From: Stentor roeselii
Taxonomy: Eukaryota; Ciliophora; Heterotrichea; Heterotrichida; Stentoridae
DNA length: 64,000 nucleotides
Assembly (NCBI GenBank): GCA_006503475.1
Contig: RSEH01000020.1
Coordinates: forward strand, 124,001-188,000
Direction: 5' to 3'
Position 1 is the first letter of the stretch. Each line of letters begins with the position of its first letter. This document shows positions 10,401 through 20,400 of the stretch, in pieces. Both the position numbers and the translations under genes were made by a program. Below the pieces are notes generated by a model. It had not been told where the DNA came from. It ran no database searches and saw only the letters and a program-made list of their open reading frames with translations.

Positions 10401-13400
10401 TAATATTTTATTTGGTTGATTACTGTTTATAGAGTCTAACATTTTAAATTGGTATCGATAACTGTTCAAATTATCGAATTTCTTGGGTTCAGTTTCAAAT
10501 GCGTTTTCTATTGAATAAGCTTTAAAGTCTGTATTTTTGAAGTAACTTTGATACAGGCTTTCATTCTTTATATAGTCCGGTAATCTTGAGTAAGCCAGTC
10601 CATTAACCAAAAATTTTCCATCCAAGCCTATAAAAATCTCAGTGATTATAAAAGAACTTTCATGAAAAGTTACGAAAAATCCATAATGCTCAGGAGAATA
10701 TTTGAAACTGTTGAATTTTTGATCGTTTTTATTTGAATAAACATTTTTTAAGTACAATCTTAAAGGACTACCTTGATTATCTTCCACATAATTCTTAATA
10801 TTCTTTTCGAGTTTTAAGCAAAATCTTTTCACCAAAAAAACCAAGAAATTCTCAAAAAAGTTGATTTTTTTATTTCCAGCGACAGTTAAATTTCTTATAT
10901 TATTAAAAGACTTTAAATAGTAGAGAAAATCTTGATCACTAGAGAGGGACATATGAAAATACTCTGATTCTGTGCAATAAGTCAACAAATAAATGCATGA
11001 AATTTGAAGTAATTTAGATCTAAGGTTTTTCTTTACTGATTTTTTAGATGAAGTATCTGAATTAATCATATTTTCCATTTTTTCTTGCCATAATATCAAA
11101 GTTTTTCTCACTTCTTTCAAAAAATCAATCATTTTCATTGTATAATGATGAATCGAAGAAAAGTGAATGTATCTTAAAGCAATTATAACAACTATATAAG
11201 AAAGCAAGTGCTCACCCCAGTTATGTTGATTATTCAAAAAGAACTCTTTCAAGGAGTTGTAAAGCTGGTTCAAAAAGTAATTATTTGAAAATAATATCTG
11301 CGTTTCTGGGCACAGTATTTTTGAATTCTCATTTTCTTTTATATTTAAGCCATTTAATTTCCACAAACTTTGTGTAACCAAGTAACATGTTGATACTTCT
11401 CTAAAAGGTAAAGACCTTGTTTCTAAAGCTTCAAGAATACGAAGCAGAATTAAATTACTTCCAGTTTTAAAAAATCCAAAATTTCTATATTCATTAATTG
11501 TAACCCCTATTGGACATTTATTAATCTCTGCAATAATTTTATTTTCAGAAATATCATCATCATCCATAATCCATTGTAAAGATTTATGCTTGCTTTCCAA
11601 AACAAATCTACAACTTTTATCACTGAGTAAATTTTTACTTGAAGGTTTTTCAAGAACACTATCAAAAGCACATAATTTCAAATTATATTCACAGTTCACA
11701 ATGAAACTGCTTGGATCTTCGAGGTTGAATTTTATATCTTTATATTTTTTATGACTTTCTCTATAAGATTTGTATGAACTTCCAAGTTTTACTATTTTTT
11801 GATATTTTTTGTTGTGTTCAGAGAGTTGAGATCGATCAAGCCATAACCCCTGCACTTTTTTTCCTGTAGATTTTAAGTCTAAAACTGAATGTCTTACTAA
11901 AATAATTGCATCTCTTAATGATGCTATGATTCTTGGAATGCAGATTTCAAAGATCACAAGTTCAATCTCTAACTCGTCTTCAGGTAAAAACTTCTCAAAG
12001 ACATCTAAAGTCATCTTTTTCATTTTCCTATATAAAAAACATTTTCTACATTTTTCATTGTCATGATCAATGGCTGAGCCTGTTTGTTTTTGAGTGCATT
12101 TTCTTGAATCGTATTCTTGCTTCAACCTTTTATATTCTCCACTCATTTTCATAGCGATTTCCGAATGTTTTTTTATTAGTTGTTCTTGTTGTTCTATCAA
12201 CTTATTTTTCATAAATTTGCAAAGATCACACTGGTTAAAAAATCTGATTCCAAAGTTTTCTGTTAATGGTTCTTTTTTAGTTTCAGAATTCATTTCTTCT
12301 GTTTTTAATGCAACATTAGCAGGTTTTTCAGTATCTTTTTTTTCAGGAAGATTTATAAGGGCACTTTTTTCGGCTTTCTCTCTGTGATTATAATAATCAA
12401 TAATTTCTTTAGCTTGAGTAACATCACTACTTGTTGGTAGTAGTAAATTAGAGAATTTCTTTATATCTAATCCAATTTTATGCTGAGAAAGTAAATTGAA
12501 ATTAAGGCAAGCGTTTTGATCGATAATAGCAACTAGTTTGAATGATGTTAGGACGAGAGTCGAGTATCCGATAGGATCATCTTGATACATTTTCAAGCTG
12601 TTAACTACATAATCATGCAATAAATCAAAAAGGATTTCGATTTCATATTCATTTAATATTGTTGATTCTATTTCTAATGAAGACTTAACCCAGATTTCAA
12701 AATCAAGGATAAGAGTTCTTAATTCAGTTTCATTACAATTTCTAAATATTCCTGGATTCGGGATGTTTGCATTAATCTCTAATCGATTAAATCTTTTTGG
12801 AAGGGGTTTAACCTGATGCTCATAAAAGTGACTTCTATCATTGATTTCTTGGAGTTTCTCTAAAAATATTCTAATTTCATCATAAGGGATCGAATCTAAT
12901 TTGTTAAATTTAAATTTTTTAATTTTCAAGTTTTTTTCAAGTGACAAGACATGGTTTAAATATATTTCTTCTGATTCTTGTCTTTTAATATTTATTAATT
13001 TCTTTCCTTCAATGCAAATATTTTGTATCAATTGGTTGTCCATAGCTAAATCTTCTAATTTTTTCAATCTTTTTCCAGTTTTTTTAAGACATTCAAAAAC
13101 TTTTTCTAAGTCAGAAGGTTCAAAAAGTCTGCAAAGTAGAAAATGCACTTGAAGCATGATGACTTTAAAAACGATTCTTCCATGATCTGCTCCAAGTATT
13201 TCTACAAGTCTTAGATGAAAGTAAGATTTAATTGATATCCAAATTGGGCTTCTCCTGAAAGGAATCTGATTTTCAAGGAACACGACAGAATCATTATATT
13301 TTTTCACAATAAAAACTCTATCAGTGATGGGAACATTATTTTCTGTTATTAATGGAAGGATCCATTCAAATATTAAAAAAGGTAAGTCGATATCGTTCAA

Positions 13401-13985
13401 TTCTTCTATAAAATCTTCTTTAACTTGGGTATACATCAAACAAGTTTCATTTCTGTTGTTGGCTAAGTCAGCTAAAAGCTCAGAAAATTTGTTTGATTTC
13501 AAAAGACTTTCATTTTTCACCTTTACAGTCATCGATGGGCAATTCAAGTAGAGCTGAGATTTACCTTCAATGATTTCTTGATTCGATGCATTTACTTGAA
13601 AGGCTGAAACCACCATGTTAGATCCATCATTTTTTTTATTAAAAATCAGGCAACAATTTTGACTCTTGATGTACAATGGAAAGCTTTCTCCTGGCTTTAA
13701 ATTTGATAGAGTATCATTCACAAGTAATGGTTCCAGAACTTCATCATTTTGTACAAGATTCCATTTTTTTAATGTTTCTTGCATTTTTCCGAACTTTTCA
13801 AAATTGATTAAGTCAACACAAGGGTTTTCTATAAGGACTTGTGAAAAAAGATCAAAGAATGGAGAGAAGGTATTTATTAGGTACTCTGAACAGGGCTGTA
13901 CCCGTCGGGGCAGGATGATTGAGTTATAAACTAAAATTTTTTCAGCAGGGATTAAACCTGAAGAAAATAAATCAATAGATTCCAT
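4473..13985 (-). CDS. DUF3638/DUF3645 giant protein, copy 2 (complete, 3170 aa)
   Basis: Complete single frame, ATG (MESIDLFSSG) to TAG, and the reference copy for the trio. Residues 1-2100 form a long, mostly helical region of no recognised domain. Around residues 560-660 lies a charged, coiled-coil-like stretch with paired cysteines (CDLCKF, KCRKCF). The conserved core follows: GEGKT 2123-2127 (Walker A), DESDE 2252-2256 (Walker B-like), GFSGT 2574-2578, TRGTD 2713-2717 and QGCMRMR 2741-2747. After the core comes the acidic LDEEQELELEIE stretch and a conserved C-terminal domain of about 230 residues. The order matches the DUF3638 then DUF3645 regions. No signal peptide or membrane span is evident, so a cytosolic ATP-dependent remodelling role is my inference only. 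Its head faces copy 3 across about 470 bases. Confidence 0.9.
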   Translation of the reverse strand: MESIDLFSSGLIPAEKILVYNSIILPRRVQPCSEYLINTFSPFFDLFSQVLIENPCVDLINFEKFGKMQETLKKWNLVQNDEVLEPLLVNDTLSNLKPGESFPLYIKSQNCCLIFNKKNDGSNMVVSAFQVNASNQEIIEGKSQLYLNCPSMTVKVKNESLLKSNKFSELLADLANNRNETCLMYTQVKEDFIEELNDIDLPFLIFEWILPLITENNVPITDRVFIVKKYNDSVVFLENQIPFRRSPIWISIKSYFHLRLVEILGADHGRIVFKVIMLQVHFLLCRLFEPSDLEKVFECLKKTGKRLKKLEDLAMDNQLIQNICIEGKKLINIKRQESEEIYLNHVLSLEKNLKIKKFKFNKLDSIPYDEIRIFLEKLQEINDRSHFYEHQVKPLPKRFNRLEINANIPNPGIFRNCNETELRTLILDFEIWVKSSLEIESTILNEYEIEILFDLLHDYVVNSLKMYQDDPIGYSTLVLTSFKLVAIIDQNACLNFNLLSQHKIGLDIKKFSNLLLPTSSDVTQAKEIIDYYNHREKAEKSALINLPEKKDTEKPANVALKTEEMNSETKKEPLTENFGIRFFNQCDLCKFMKNKLIEQQEQLIKKHSEIAMKMSGEYKRLKQEYDSRKCTQKQTGSAIDHDNEKCRKCFLYRKMKKMTLDVFEKFLPEDELEIELVIFEICIPRIIASLRDAIILVRHSVLDLKSTGKKVQGLWLDRSQLSEHNKKYQKIVKLGSSYKSYRESHKKYKDIKFNLEDPSSFIVNCEYNLKLCAFDSVLEKPSSKNLLSDKSCRFVLESKHKSLQWIMDDDDISENKIIAEINKCPIGVTINEYRNFGFFKTGSNLILLRILEALETRSLPFREVSTCYLVTQSLWKLNGLNIKENENSKILCPETQILFSNNYFLNQLYNSLKEFFLNNQHNWGEHLLSYIVVIIALRYIHFSSIHHYTMKMIDFLKEVRKTLILWQEKMENMINSDTSSKKSVKKNLRSKLLQISCIYLLTYCTESEYFHMSLSSDQDFLYYLKSFNNIRNLTVAGNKKINFFENFLVFLVKRFCLKLEKNIKNYVEDNQGSPLRLYLKNVYSNKNDQKFNSFKYSPEHYGFFVTFHESSFIITEIFIGLDGKFLVNGLAYSRLPDYIKNESLYQSYFKNTDFKAYSIENAFETEPKKFDNLNSYRYQFKMLDSINSNQPNKILIVTEFKDNLYENKISILLSSYYFYGFLPKYFIDNFSNWLDTKTMRIEFRGKNFESLKLDEAVKYFFDVHTNEIEEYGTGRLLVMKNSSYIRDFYFEIFYRLEEEEYTHIFFNEYENNFYFEFPRHSLTFSKQADSPDILSKEYIGYKISPSQNINTLFGFDCGLLLEETENLKNPKKKLIIPNGSYKLKESKLHQTILHDFTIFNNPSYFSYELDERLQILKGEESIESWLLLAYLHAITSSILPDPFLGRQGTVRSLEILQSGHCFSCSPLSKESLRILELISELSPKRQKINRLKHQIQKVDWPKGLISSAASDLFTLLSNEIIYKSARLHFLYPEYFSTDGKIDQNKSNFGISCLEKELYLNFYHKEINEDYKLTSSFEEDIVKKNSKDCIDTGSFIGENFEWVSMNIINIRKVSTQSYSPSKRLNLLKNFESLKNFKGLSSEPLDFTKMSNLVIVSKDLFNYWIDLYIFSKTAPKESLIITLTGLAYLEVDLDHLLLFQKISNFPEMTKNLKTPFSDQYSKIDDFLYKKENITEVLKKNIKITPEDNPQKSKMNYGESRKQFIARTVHLALIEIERIIVRAESFIRDQWPNKRIEFYDDRFDVEKVQEEVLSLFLNWFKHLELRKLFEYLNHEVNNCYYLYNNTPIESEYQKPQIEIKSKPFSIDFEVILCNNIINHEEFQEISTIYNQGLIPNENLVSFIHNKPPILSEFPFKPEDSNALNSYFISDLKKSWDHHISSQNSSKTLEKDKNLKLKLQNLASLYKTKSSKLHLLLKSSIPEKSSYLKDSFLLPSFPSCKVLSLLRLSHEKREKFSNSQSNPSALKHLQVPNPIEVLCGAICIYWALEQRVLRCLFYYSQEVLHEASLTRELETFPFSNWKPKDYPLWLILQVETDMMIRAIQVDVAEAMIRPPSEKNTVMQLNMGEGKTSLIIPMVVLVLGNKSQLVRLTVLKSLFNMNKNALVYKLGGFLNRRVYSVPCKRDLKFEKSGINLVNQVLKECLNEQGVFLTIPDQRFSFVLKGMELSRISETSDAGNCLLNLQSILDKKSRDLLDESDEILNPKYQLLYTIGKQNTVQGGRLRWTLCQAVLETMQEHLEDLSRDFKDSVVFERFCDEQGFPDFKRFPLVRLLNDEPYRKLCELIAQSVLWGNTREINFPELRSSELFDQVFRYVTSETVTIELTKQVFIIFKNNPSQLDAVILLKGILSCQILLSCLMKRWRVNFGVNTKKMYLMQAVPFRAKDVPADKSQFAHPDVAILLTQLSYFYSGLSTEQLDQVFNRLNHDPEGSREYESWIDELSQLNIFIDPSVKTFQGVNLNDKQQKLEILFPLLKFNQRVINYWLNHFLYPKEAKQFEGKLSLSFWDLCIQKPLPMTGFSGTNDSKILLPLSVENFDVPGLIGTNGSLIFDLMRPENQKYDFFKINISGFELLEQISRSDVKINVLIDVGALMLELSNVQVIEKWLKIRNDAKAGICFDEGNNLVVLSADGKVVPFEISPFRNYLVDCLVYLDDSHTRGTDLKIPKGTVAAVTLGKGVNKDKLMQGCMRMRMLGRGHSVMFFASSEVHNSIQSTTQDKPSGIDVLKWSLQNTITQTSDNFLYWGLQGINYYKRHVIYEKYFKSKDFKKFSTLCEEPELPNIRLLYGGNRKETPIPFIIRAKTLIIQKKMQEFSVNLNHFESLCNSLISHSSSFVSNEKKFAHLLDEEQELELEIEVEVEAEVEKQKISVVKPEKHSLEKDLENWFKSGIIPQDSHVFQKIFKGLGITSLKSQSQPFAWSPKVWLTLDFMRTVNITSGGDHYLKPVRWIGYSEFNKNLVVLSSYEANALIKDWKNGPVKLFWFCPRSRTQQVNLFSMNDSKIPLDLLQNLNVFAGNQYFFSNNEVEQFLKFVGYCPTPRKQMEEKFYLRGMINNNGYVEPRYRNQVFGENNRCDFENDPGELVLKIIEIRNFAVSSKFGHVVDILVYGRRPELNR

Positions 13986-14078
13986 ATTTATATATTAAGT
14001 TGGGGGTAATTATTTGAATTTCTATATTTATATATTAAATGGGGGGTAATTATTTGAAGTTCTATATTTTTATATATT
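13984..14078. repeat. 40-bp tandem repeat, about 2.4 copies
   Basis: Two near-identical 40-base units (13984-14023 and 14024-14063), each with an AT-rich half followed by a G run and GGTAATTATTTGAA, then a partial third unit. The array begins at the very start codon of copy 2 (-) and lies in the promoter region it shares with copy 3. Confidence 0.85.
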
Positions 14079-14456
14079 GATATTTTTTGTTAATTACTTA
14101 TGATTTGTGTTTAGAAGTTAAGTCTAGTGTGAGTATAAGGATTTTAGATTTTTTTATGATAAATTAACTCAAATTTTGAAACCTTATAATAAATTAAACC
14201 TGAAAATGACATATATAATAAAATTTAAGAGAATCATAATTCAACTTTTAATAATCATCATCAAATGATAAAATGATTTGATATAAGAAGTGCGATTTTA
14301 CATTTAGGGATACCAAATACTGCACCTCTTTAAAATAACTATCTAGAGTATTAATATTCATGTAACCCTTTAAAAATTATTCAATATTTAACCTATGTAT
14401 AAAATACATTCCTCATTAATTTGAAGTTGATTAACTCAAATAAAATTACTATAAAA
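13986..14456. promoter_or_regulatory. Divergent promoter region of giant copies 2 and 3
   Basis: This 471-base AT-rich stretch separates the ATG of copy 2 (-) from the ATG of copy 3 (+). It must hold both promoters and both 5' untranslated regions. Apart from the 40-bp repeat next to copy 2, I see no element I can name. The role is inferred from gene orientation. Confidence 0.5.
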
Positions 14457-17400
14457 ATGGAGTCCAAAAAGTTACTTTCCCCAAAACTAACCTCAGAAGA
14501 AAAAACCTTAGTTTATAATTCAGTGATCTTACCTCGTCGGATCAAAAGGAATCCAGAGTGTTCAACAACCCAATTTTCACCATTTTTTAACCTCTTCAAT
14601 CAATCCCTAAGTGAAAATCCCTGCCAATTCTCCCTCTCCACTAAAAAATTCGGAACAATTCAAGAAACCTTAAAAAAATGGATGAGTCTCCAAAAAGACG
14701 ACCTAATAGAGCCATCTCTTCTTCATCTAATCCTTCAAAATCTATCTCCAGGAGAAAGCTTTCCAGTCTTCATCAAGTCTCAAAACTGTTGCCTGATCTT
14801 CAATGAAAAAAATTCTGAATCCAGTCCAAGTATTTCAGGTTTTCAAGTAAGTGCCTCAAATCACGAGATCACTGAAACATCATCTCAACTCTTCCTGAAG
14901 TACCCTCAAATAGTAGTCAATGTTCGAAATGAAAAATTTCTGAAGTCAAAAGAGTTTACCAAGTTAATAAGTGACTTGGCTAACAACAGGAATGAAGTGT
15001 CTTTGATGTACTCTCAGGCGAAGGAGGATTACTTTGAAGAGACTAATGATGTTGACTTGCCTGTGCTTATTTTTGAATGGATACTTCCAATGCTCTCTGA
15101 AAGGAACCCCCCGGGTACTGACAGAACGGTTTTAATTAAAAAGTATCATGATTTAGTTGTCTTTGTTGAAGATCAGTTCCCCTTCAGAAGGAATTCCATG
15201 TGGAACTGCATTAAAGCCTTTTTTCATTTAAGACTTATTGAAGAGTTTGGAGGGGAAATTGGAAAAATTGTTTATAAGTCAACTATGCTTAAAGTTCATT
15301 TACTTGTTTGCAACCTTGTTGAAACTGAATCATTTGAAGAACTTTTTGAATGCTTGAAAAAAACTGCGAAGAGGATTAAAAAACTTGAAGACTTGTGCGT
15401 GAAAAATCATCCTATTCAAAGTCTTTGCTTGGAGGGAAAAAAATTGATTAGTGTTAAAAGAAGGGAGTCAGAGGATATTTATTTGGATCATGTTTTGAAA
15501 CTAAATCAGTTCTTTTGTGAGGCTTTTAAATTTAGTCCTTCGAATTCATTGGTTGTTTGTGATATGAAGAATTTGATTAATAAAATAAATGAGGTGTATG
15601 GCCAAAGAGATATTTATAAACCTCAAAATAATCCGGAGGCTCCTATTTATAATCGATTTAAACTTAATGGAAAACTACCTAAAACTGGAATTTTCAGGAA
15701 TTGTGAAGAGGATGAGCTGAGCATTTTACTTCTTGAATTTGAGATTTGGGTTAAATCAACATTAAATCTACAATCCACAACATTAAACGAAGAAGAAATA
15801 TTTGAACTTTCCGAATTACTATCAGGATACATCATAAATTCCTTGAAAGTTTACAAAGAAGACCCAGTAAGTCACTCAAAGCTAGTCCTAACATCCTTTA
15901 AAGCCGTGGCAATAATCGACAAAAGCACAAGAAATCTGTATAATCTTCTCAACAGCCATAAAATAGGACTAGAATTAGAATTTTTCACCAATTTACTCCT
16001 ACCAACCCTAAGCGATATTCTATACGCAAATGAAATAATGGAATACTATAAAATAAGAGACCAAGCAGTAGAATTTTCACTTTTAACCATTCCAAGAAAA
16101 GAAGACGGTTCTTTGAATAATTTTAACCGAAAATTCGTGCAAAACAATCCAATTTGCCTGCTAATTAAAGAAAACCTGATAAAAGCCCAAGAAGAAATGA
16201 TTCAACAAAAACTCTTAGAAGCTATAAACGAGATAAATCAATACCAAAAATTACTTTCAGAATATGAATCTATGAATTGCAAAAATATTTTTAAAAACAA
16301 TATAATTGAGCATGATTCAGCCAAGTGTAAAAAATGCTACATTTTCAGATGCATGCGTCGAATGGAACTCGAAGTTTATGAAAAGTTTTTACCTGAAAAT
16401 GACTGGGAAATCGACTTAGTCATCTTCGAGCTTTGCATTCCTAAAGCAGTGGCCGCTTTAAGAGACTCGATTTTTCTAGTCCGGGCATCAGTCCTCGGCT
16501 TGAAATATGCTGGAAACCAAATTCAAGGACTTTGGACAGAGAGAGGAGAATTATCCAAATTACTCAACAATTTTCAAAGACTAGTCAAATTAGGAAGTGC
16601 GACTTTATCAACTAAAAAAGGATTTCGAGAAACAAGAAAAATTTCTTACAATCAAGACCCAGGTCGATTTATCGTAGTTTGTGGCTTTAACCTAGAATTA
16701 TGTGCTTTTGAAAACTGTATTCAAGAGTGGGTTAAAAATCCAGGCATTAGAAAAAAATTTGTTTTTAATTTAATAGGAAAATTTCAAGATGTTCAATGGG
16801 TGATGGATCAAGAAGAGATCTTTGAAAATGAAGTCATTGCTCAAATTAATAAATGTCCTGAAGGTGTGACTCTTAATGAATTCAGGAGTTTTTGTTTTTT
16901 TCGGTCGGGTGAGCACTTAGTTTTATTTCGACTTCTTGAAGCTTTGGAGACCAGGAACCTGCCTTTTAGAGAGTCATCGACTTGTTTTTTAATCACTCAG
17001 ACCTTGTGGCAATTAGGAAATTTGACGGTGTTGTCGAAGTCTTTTGCTATTTATCCTGAGACTCAAATTTTGTTTTCAAATTTGAACTTTTTGATACAAC
17101 TTTACAATTCTTAAAAGGAATTCTTTTATAATAATCAACATAACTGGGGTGAGCATTTATTGGCTTATGCAGTGGTGATAATTGCTCAAAGATATATCAA
17201 CTTTTGTCAGATTCCAGAGTATACAGAAAAAATGATTGCTTTGGTTAAAGATGTTAGAAAAACTTTGATGAAATGGCAGGAAAAGATTGAAGAGTTGATT
17301 GAATCTTATCAGCATGGGAGAAAAGGTATCAAGTCTAACTTGAGGACTAAATTATTTCAAATATCTTGCATTAGTTTACTCACCTTTTGTTTGGATTCTC

Positions 17401-20400
17401 AGTATTTTGACTTGATTTTTTCAGATAATTATGATTTTTATTGTTATATGAAATCTTTTTTTAGAATCAGGACTTTAATGGTAGGGGAAAAAAAGAATTT
17501 AAGTCATTTTGATAACTTTTTGTATTCTATCGTTTTTAGATTTTCCTTAGAACTTGAAAATAACATTTATCAATTTGTTGTTGGAAAGAAAGGACATCCA
17601 CTTGTGGCTTACCTGAAGACAAGTCCATTCAGAAGAGAGCAAGGAACTGTTAAATCTTATCGTTATTCATCTGTTAATTATGGGTTTTTCATTAATTACT
17701 CTGAAACTCCTACAGTTCTTACTGAGATATTTATAGGACTTGATGGAAACTTTTTAGTTAATGGGCTGGCTTATTCAAGGCTTCCTGATTTTATCTTAAA
17801 TGATGAACTTTATTTAAGTTACTTCAAAAATATCGATTTTATAGCATATGCCATTTCTAATGCTTATAATACAGCACCGAAAATTTTTAATGATAAGATA
17901 AGTTTTAGGTTTCAATTTAGAATCTCAGAAGTATCAATAGAGAATCAGCTTCAGAGAGTTTTGTTAGTCACAGAATTCATGGAAGGGGAAGGGGTTCAGA
18001 AAAAGTCTATTTTGTTGCCAGCATCATTCTTTTATAAACTTTTACCTAGTTACTTTATTGAAAATTTCAGTCATTGGCTCAATCTTGATACTCATGTTGT
18101 TGAGTTTAGAGGAAAAACTTATGAAAAGTTTAATTTCGATCAACCTTCGAAATACAGTCTTGATATTAAGACAAAAATGATGTTTGAGGTTAACTCGAAC
18201 AGGTTGGTTATCATGATGAACAACCCAACGTATCAGATGTTTTACGATAAATTATTTTACAGATTAGAAGAGCAGAATTATATTCACTTATTTTATGATA
18301 GCAAAGAGAAAAACTTTCATATTGAACTACCTAGACATTCTTTGAATTTTGTCAAACAGATTTCAAGTCCGGATATTTTATCGAAAGAGTATGTAGGATA
18401 TAAGGTAGCGAATAAGCAAAATATTAAAACATTATTTGGACTAGATATCGGAATCGTATTAGAAGGTAAGGAAAATCGTAAATACTTGAAGAAAAAGTTA
18501 ATAGTCCCAAATGCATCATATCGAATAGAAGCTCAAATGATCCACCAATCAATCACTCATGATTTCACCATATTCAACACTCCATCATTTTTTTCTTACG
18601 AGCTCGACAAGCGTTTACAACTAATAAAAGGAGAAGAATCAATAGAATCCTGGCTTTTTCTGGCATATCTCCATGCAATAACATCTTCTATATTACCAGA
18701 TCCATTTCTAGGTAGACAAGGCACAGTAAGGTCATTAGAAATACTCCAATCCGGCCATTGTTTCACCTGCAGTCCTATTTCAAAAGAAAGCAAAAGAATC
18801 CTTTCTTTAATATCCGGTTTAAGTCCGAACCGTCGAAAAATCAGCAGACATGACCACAAAATCGAAATGATTAACTGGCCAACAGGGTTAAGTTCAACAG
18901 CAGCTTCTGATTTATTCGTCCTTATCTCTGCTGAGATACTTCAAAAAAGCACCCAATTAAGTTTTTTATACAAAAATTCAATCCAAGAAAACGAGGAAGA
19001 TTCATCTAAAGATCTTGTAAAATTCAACAAAAACCTTTACATTAAGTCTTATCATCGAGAGATTCAAGAAGACTACAAGTTAGATCCATCATTTAAAATC
19101 GATTTAATAAAAGCAGAAAATCTTGATATAATCAATGAAAGTTCTTTTATTGGATTAACTTGTAGGTGGAATAATGATGTGATGAATGTCAGGATGATCA
19201 GTACTCAAAGTTATTCTCCAGAAAAACTTGAATTATTAAAGGACTTCAGATATATAAAGAATTTCCGAGGTGTACCGAAAGAACCTTTGGATTATACTCA
19301 GATGACTAATTTGGTCGCTGCATGTAAAGACTTCTTCAATCACTGGATTGATTTGTATGATTTTGTAAGGAATGCTTCTGAGGAAAGTGTCATGATTGCT
19401 TTGACTGGTTTGGCTTATTTGGGGGTAAGACTTGACCATTTGTTGCTATTTCAGAAAATTTCATATTTTCCTGAATTAACGGAAAATATGGAAGTTACGT
19501 TGTCAGATAAGTACATTAATATTGATGAACGGTTTTATGTTAAAGAAGTTATTTGTGGCATCTTGGAAAAACATTTGACAATAAAGCCTGAAGACAATTT
19601 TTTCAACATAAAACAAAATTTAGGAGAGAATAATAATCAATTCAATGCCCGAGTAATGAGCCAAGGAATGAAAATGATTGAAAAAATTATTAAAGAGGCT
19701 GAAGATCAAATTTGCTCACAATGGCCAAATATTAAAATTCAATTCGATAATGAAAGTTTTGATATAACTGAACTAAAGAAAGATTTAAAATCACAATTTT
19801 TACATTGGTTAAAACATGCAGAATTATACAAATTCTTAGATAATCTCGAAAGAAATGTAAAAAAATTCAATTACCCTGTAAAAAAAATACCAATCGAATC
19901 CTCATTTCTATTTCCAACAGTCCATATCACAATCAAACAATTTTCACTTGATTTCGAGTCTGAAATCTCAAAAAATCTAATAAAATTCCCAGAATTCACA
20001 GAAATCGCCACAATATACAACAAAGGTGTACCCCTAAACGAGTCCTTAATAACATATACGAAAACTATTTCTCAATCAAGTCTCTACGAATTTCCATTTA
20101 ACATCAACGAGTCATCCAACGCATTAGAATCTTATTTCGTATCAGACCTGAAAAAAAGCTGGGACCATCACATCTCAACCTTGAATTCCCAAAAGACATT
20201 TAATCCAGTTCCCGGTATAACCTCAACTCTCTTAAACCTATCATCTTTTTACAAGTCCCAGTCAATAAAGCTTCTAAAAATCTTTGAATCATCATCAATT
20301 CCAGTTCATTTAAAATACCTAAGCGACTCTTTCCTTCTTCCAAGTATTCCAACCTCAAAGATTCTAAGCCGTTTACGTTCTCACCACGACAAAAGCCTTC

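Noticed and set aside
14421-14456. Upstream TTG start for giant copy 3
   Set aside because: The ATG at 14457 aligns with the start of copy 2; the upstream codons have no counterpart.
17112-17114. TAA as a sense codon in this genome
   Set aside because: TAA ends several other genes here, and frames of over 3,000 codons contain none, so a reassigned code does not fit.
17050-17160. A 15-nt intron covering the in-frame TAA of copy 3
   Set aside because: No GT and AG at 14-16 base spacing enclose the stop.
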